Both the position numbers and the translations under genes were made by a program. A stretch of DNA of 8,764 nucleotides, taken from positions 1-8,764 of the forward strand of contig JBEKTY010000256.1 of NCBI GenBank assembly GCA_049515555.1, read 5' to 3'. Positions within the stretch are counted from its first letter, which is position 1. Every line of letters starts with the position of its first letter. Below, one piece after another: positions 6,519 through 8,764 of the stretch. Under the pieces are notes generated by a model. That model worked only from the letters and a program-made list of their open reading frames with translations. It was not told the DNA's origin and did not search any database. Source of the DNA: JBEKTY01 sp049515555 (GTDB taxonomy: Bacteria > Planctomycetota > Planctomycetia > Pirellulales > Thermoguttaceae).

Positions 6519-8690
6519 CTACGGCTGGCCGCGCGGCTCCACGCCGAGCAAATGCCGTACGAAGAAATCCTGCCGCCGCCGATTGCCGTAGGGGCTCTCG
6601 GCAGACCCGTGCCCGTGGCCGGTCATCACGATAAGATCGAAGTCCTTGTCTGCCCGGATCAGGGCATTGACCACCTGCATTGTGGAGGCCGGATCCACGT
6701 TTTCGTCCATCTCGCCGACGAAGAGCAAGAGTTTGCCTTGGAGCCGGTGGGCCTGAGTGACGTTGGATTGCTCGGCGTAATGCGGCCCGATCGGCCATCC
6801 CATCCACTGCTCGTTCCACCAGATCTTGTCCATGCGGTTATCGTGGCAGCCGCAGTCGGCTACCGCGACCTTGTAGAAATCGCCGTGGGCCAGGAGTGCC
6901 CGGGTCGCGCTCTGCCCGCCAGCCGAGCCGCCGTAAATGCCTACGCGGGTCGTGTCCATGTAGGGATACTCGGCTGCGGCTGCTTTGATCCAGAGAATGC
7001 GATCTGGGAAGCCTGAGTCAGCCAGGTTCTTCCAGCACACATCGTGGAACTTCTTGGAACGGTTCGACGTGCCCATGCCGTCTATCTTCACCACGATGAA
7101 GCCGAGTTCTGCTAGAGCCTGCGGCGCGTGGAAGTGGTGGAAGGACTTGGGCACAAACGAGGCCTGCGGCCCCGCGTAGATCTCCTCGATGATCGGGTAC
7201 TTCTTCTTCGAATCGAAACGCGTCGGCCGGAAAATCACCCCGTAGATGTCCGTGACGTCGTCGCGCCCCTTGGCCACAAACCGCTCCGGCACCTGCCAGC
7301 CGGTCTGGAGTAGTAGGGACCAATCGGCTTTCTCCAGGTTGCAGACACACTTGCCATCTTCTCGCCGCAACTCGGTCTGCGGCGGCAGGTCCACGCGCGA
7401 CCACGTATCAACGAAGAACCGCTGGTCGGGCGAGAACTCGATCGAGTGATCGCCGTCGCCTTCCGTGAGAATCACCAGGCCGGAGCCGTCGAAATCAACG
7501 CGGCAGAAGTGGACGTAGTACGGGTCCTGTCCGGGCCGGATGCCGCCGGCGCGGAACCAGATCTGTCGCTTCTGTTCGTCCACGCGATCGACGCCGCGGA
7601 CCACCCAATCCCCCTTGGTGATCTGCCCCTTCATTCGCCCGGTAGCGGCGTCGTAGAGATAGAGGTGGTTCCAGCCGTCGCGCTCCGACATCCAGATGAT
7701 CTCAGGGGTCTTGTCCAGGTAGTGGATAAACTGCTTGCCAGAGTAGTCGATGAACGTTGTGTTCTGCTCGTCGATAATCGGCTGGGTATTGCCTGTGACG
7801 GCGTCCACCGCAATGAGGCGGAGCACCTGGTGTCCGCGTTGGTTGTAGATAAAGGTGAAACGGCGCGAATCGGGCTCCCAGCGGAGATCGGTGATGCTCC
7901 AGGGATTGGGGAAGAGCTTATCGCTCAGGGGAATGCGATTACGACCGGCGACATCGAACAACTGCGGCTTGGCCAACGGAATGCGGTCGCCCGGCTTGAG
8001 ATACTCGTAGGAGTGCAGCTTGGGCTGAAGCTGATCCTTGGGCGAGGATTCGACGTAGTAGACCTTGCGATCATCCCCTTTCGTGATGCGGAGGACGACG
8101 ATCTTCATGGAGTCCGGCGACCACCAGATGCGGCCGGAGTATTCGTCGTCCGCATTGTCGTCGCTTGAGAGGGGGTATTCCAGGCTCGTCTTCACGTCGC
8201 GGATGTACAGGTTGTGATCCTTGCACAAGGCGTGCCATTGGCCGTCGGGTGAATCACCTTCAGGCAAAATGCGTGTCGATTGTGTGCTGGGCATTGGCTC
8301 TTTCGGGGCGGGCTTGCCATCCTCCGGCATCCCGCCGATGACTGCCGTGCCAGCCTCTTCGATGGCCTCGAAAACCGCGAGCACCTTTCCCTGGCGGTCG
8401 CTGGCTAACCAGACGTGTCCCGCAAATGTGTGCTGCTGGTGTTCCTGGCCAGCCCTTGCCGTCCCGTAGGGCTTGCGCTCGCCAGCGGCATCGAGCCAGA
8501 AGATGTCTACGTCGGCCTTCGTTCGGTTCACGAAGGTGATCGAGGTTTCAGGGCCAGTTCGCGTACTGGCTCTTAGCCCTTCGCGGATAGGGAGGAATGA
8601 TGAGGGCCCGGGCTTTTCTGAGTCTGTAGCATCATTACTGAAGATTGTTATTGACACGCTGAACGTTTTGCCGTATTTTTCCGGCCCCAA
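6519..8690 (-). CDS. DPP IV-type S9 peptidase with VHL beta domain
   Basis: A serine peptidase of the prolyl oligopeptidase family (S9, DPP IV type), 723 residues from the TTG at 8690. Domains in order: a VHL beta domain (about 49-109), a linker, a DPP IV-type beta-propeller (about 140-470; WWSPDS, YLKPGDRIP, WMSERDGWNHLY) and an alpha/beta-hydrolase domain (about 480-715). The triad is visible: Ser589 in GGSAGG, Asp662 in MDENVD, and His692 or His694 in GHGHG. The family normally cuts after proline, often releasing N-terminal dipeptides. The double Glu that anchors the substrate amino end in human DPP IV is not obvious; an acidic DDNADDE stretch (177-183) lies there. The start is poorly defined: there is no ATG before residue 121, no Shine-Dalgarno sequence, and a stop at 8754-8756 limits extension. 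No signal peptide is visible, although relatives are usually exported. The 5' end may be damaged or frameshifted. Confidence 0.85.
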   Translation of the reverse strand: MGPEKYGKTFSVSITIFSNDATDSEKPGPSSFLPIREGLRASTRTGPETSITFVNRTKADVDIFWLDAAGERKPYGTARAGQEHQQHTFAGHVWLASDRQGKVLAVFEAIEEAGTAVIGGMPEDGKPAPKEPMPSTQSTRILPEGDSPDGQWHALCKDHNLYIRDVKTSLEYPLSSDDNADDEYSGRIWWSPDSMKIVVLRITKGDDRKVYYVESSPKDQLQPKLHSYEYLKPGDRIPLAKPQLFDVAGRNRIPLSDKLFPNPWSITDLRWEPDSRRFTFIYNQRGHQVLRLIAVDAVTGNTQPIIDEQNTTFIDYSGKQFIHYLDKTPEIIWMSERDGWNHLYLYDAATGRMKGQITKGDWVVRGVDRVDEQKRQIWFRAGGIRPGQDPYYVHFCRVDFDGSGLVILTEGDGDHSIEFSPDQRFFVDTWSRVDLPPQTELRREDGKCVCNLEKADWSLLLQTGWQVPERFVAKGRDDVTDIYGVIFRPTRFDSKKKYPIIEEIYAGPQASFVPKSFHHFHAPQALAELGFIVVKIDGMGTSNRSKKFHDVCWKNLADSGFPDRILWIKAAAAEYPYMDTTRVGIYGGSAGGQSATRALLAHGDFYKVAVADCGCHDNRMDKIWWNEQWMGWPIGPHYAEQSNVTQAHRLQGKLLLFVGEMDENVDPASTMQVVNALIRADKDFDLIVMTGHGHGSAESPYGNRRRQDFFVRHLLGVEPRGQP

Positions 8691-8764
8691 GCTGACCAGG
8701 GAGGGTAGGCATGTCGGGACCGGGAGAATACCGAGCGGATTGTACCGAGGGGATCACCCGTGTT
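8691..8764 (-). other. Upstream of the peptidase gene
   Basis: Minus-strand reading into the gene passes an in-frame TGA at 8754-8756 and then 21 open codons without an ATG. A TACAAT at 8739-8744 resembles a -10 box, but its -35 position would fall at or past the window edge. No signal peptide is encoded in any of the three frames. Confidence 0.3.

Noticed and set aside
6331..6819. Minus-strand 162-codon frame overlapping the peptidase end
   Set aside because: It overlaps the codons for the peptidase Asp and His catalytic residues in another frame, and the product is Arg- and Pro-rich without motifs.
7446..8168. Plus-strand 240-codon frame inside the peptidase gene
   Set aside because: It lies opposite the DPP IV propeller, which has clear family motifs.
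8739..8744. TACAAT as a promoter -10 box for the peptidase
   Set aside because: The matching -35 position falls at or past the window edge, so it cannot be judged.
1..8764. tRNA, rRNA, CRISPR, transposase or phage genes
   Set aside because: None was seen on either strand by reading the sequence and translations.

Overview
The window is GC-rich and almost fully coding, with secreted multidomain enzymes and weak or absent Shine-Dalgarno sequences. The protein set is a rhamnose-transporter relative, a TIM-barrel/formylglycine-enzyme-like fusion, a URO-D-like protein, a sialidase-like propeller and a VHL-domain peptidase. This combination is most like Planctomycetes or neighbouring PVC-type heterotrophs. 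The taxonomic call is inference from gene content; there is no rRNA or other marker gene here.

Layout: two gene blocks converge at about 4271-4491. On the plus strand are three tightly packed genes. The first encodes a RhaT-like membrane transporter that lacks the first two expected membrane helices (91-963). The second encodes a secreted protein with a glycosidase-like barrel and a C-terminal formylglycine-enzyme-like fold (1002-3152). The third encodes a URO-D/MtaA-like protein whose GTG start overlaps the previous stop (3149-4270). On the minus strand, read from the right, are a DPP IV-type serine peptidase with an N-terminal VHL beta domain (8690-6519), a 407-base gap, and a secreted sialidase-like beta-propeller protein with a C-terminal beta-sandwich (6111-4492).

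The best find is the VHL beta domain on the peptidase. It aligns without gaps to human pVHL from Asn78 to Trp117. Four of the five residues of the human hydroxyproline pocket are identical and the fifth is Ser to Thr. The enzyme it is attached to has a Ser-Asp-His triad and belongs to a family that cleaves after proline, so a substrate-targeting role through proline or hydroxyproline is a testable idea.

Working model (inference): the locus scavenges sugars and peptides from complex glycoconjugates. The propeller and barrel proteins would act outside the cytoplasm, the RhaT-like protein would import a deoxysugar or similar compound, the URO-D-like protein would act on a methylated intermediate in the cytoplasm, and the peptidase would degrade the protein part. 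No substrate can be read from the sequence alone. Both window edges carry unresolved gene starts: the transporter lacks its N-terminus and the peptidase lacks an ATG start and a signal peptide.
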